Positions 63,967 through 64,000 of a stretch of 64,000 bases of DNA are shown piece after piece. Origin of the DNA: CAVXFS01 sp963761115 (lineage in GTDB: Bacteria; Pseudomonadota; Gammaproteobacteria; Burkholderiales; Gallionellaceae); assembly GCA_963761115.1 (NCBI GenBank), contig CAVXFS010000005.1, forward strand, positions 682,001 through 746,000, read 5' to 3'. The notes beneath the pieces are model-generated. The model was not told the DNA's origin, made no database searches, and saw only the letters and a list, made by a program, of their open reading frames with translations. How positions within the stretch are numbered: the first letter of the stretch is position 1; every line of letters begins with the position of its first letter. The position numbers and the translations under genes are program-made.

Positions 63967-64000
63967 ATGTTTACCGGTTTGATAGATTTGCCCTGGTGGG
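63967..64000 (+). CDS. Start of a gene, probably acyl-CoA/fatty-acid desaturase (3' truncated)
   Basis: Eleven codons, MFTGLIDLPWW, preceded by ttggagaga. This N-terminus resembles proteobacterial fatty-acid (acyl-CoA) desaturases, whose first residues run MFxGLxDLPWW. The identification rests on these few residues only and is tentative. Confidence 0.4.
   Translation, partial: MFTGLIDLPWW

Overview
The window reads as chromosome of a betaproteobacterium. I favour the Nitrosomonadales, possibly a Gallionellaceae-like iron or sulfur oxidiser, but only gene content and gene order support this and no rRNA marker is present. Support comes from the blocks glnE / yhdP / nitrilase / tldD, xseB-ispA-dxs-folE2 and divergent rne / rluC, from many c-di-GMP proteins, and from c-type cytochromes. 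I see no phage, plasmid, transposase, CRISPR, rRNA or tRNA gene.

Layout. 1-2.3 kb: a TauE/SafE permease and an FmdE-like protein, both frameshifted as sequenced, then a CDF metal exporter. 2.4-8 kb: two almost identical TPR-sulfotransferase genes with an N-terminal SEC-C zinc motif, in direct orientation about 3.4 kb apart, separated by a YpfJ-type metalloprotease and a small protein and bordered by palindromic REP-like elements. 8-31 kb: mostly short, independently transcribed accessory genes: DUF1059, DUF985 cupin, two SUMF1-domain proteins without the usual catalytic cysteines, cytochrome c, SRPBCC, NmrA, MscS, two SpoIIAA-like proteins, two single-domain cyclic-nucleotide-binding proteins, a YHYH protein, a thioredoxin, a divergent HemF, a PhnD-like binding protein facing a diguanylate cyclase, a DsrC/TusE-like protein, a TauD-like oxygenase, a 7TMR-DISM diguanylate cyclase and an ankyrin protein. 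31-36 kb: rne and rluC, divergent and both badly frameshifted. 36-42.5 kb: a LapD / LapG / TolC-OmpA fusion set facing a tetraheme cytochrome gene. 42.5-44.6 kb: LemA / YgcG / TPM-domain operon. 44.7-53.8 kb: glnE, yhdP, nitrilase, tldD. 54-64 kb: PAS-GGDEF, an unknown secreted protein, a glutamine amidotransferase behind a perfect 7-bp tandem repeat, folE2, dxs-ispA-xseB, a Rieske oxygenase, an EamA transporter, a SpoIIAA-like protein and the first codons of a probable desaturase.

How it fits together. The clearest functional theme is c-di-GMP-controlled surface attachment: three diguanylate cyclases that look catalytically intact, a degenerate GGDEF/EAL receptor (LapD), its periplasmic protease (LapG) and an outer-membrane channel. 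The giant adhesin they should control is not in the window. A second theme is dispersed repeats: at least three palindromic families sit between genes. One of them supplies a Shine-Dalgarno sequence and in-frame start codon to the second sulfotransferase copy. Single-base indels break seven genes, several of them housekeeping, in local patches. I read these as sequence errors rather than gene decay.
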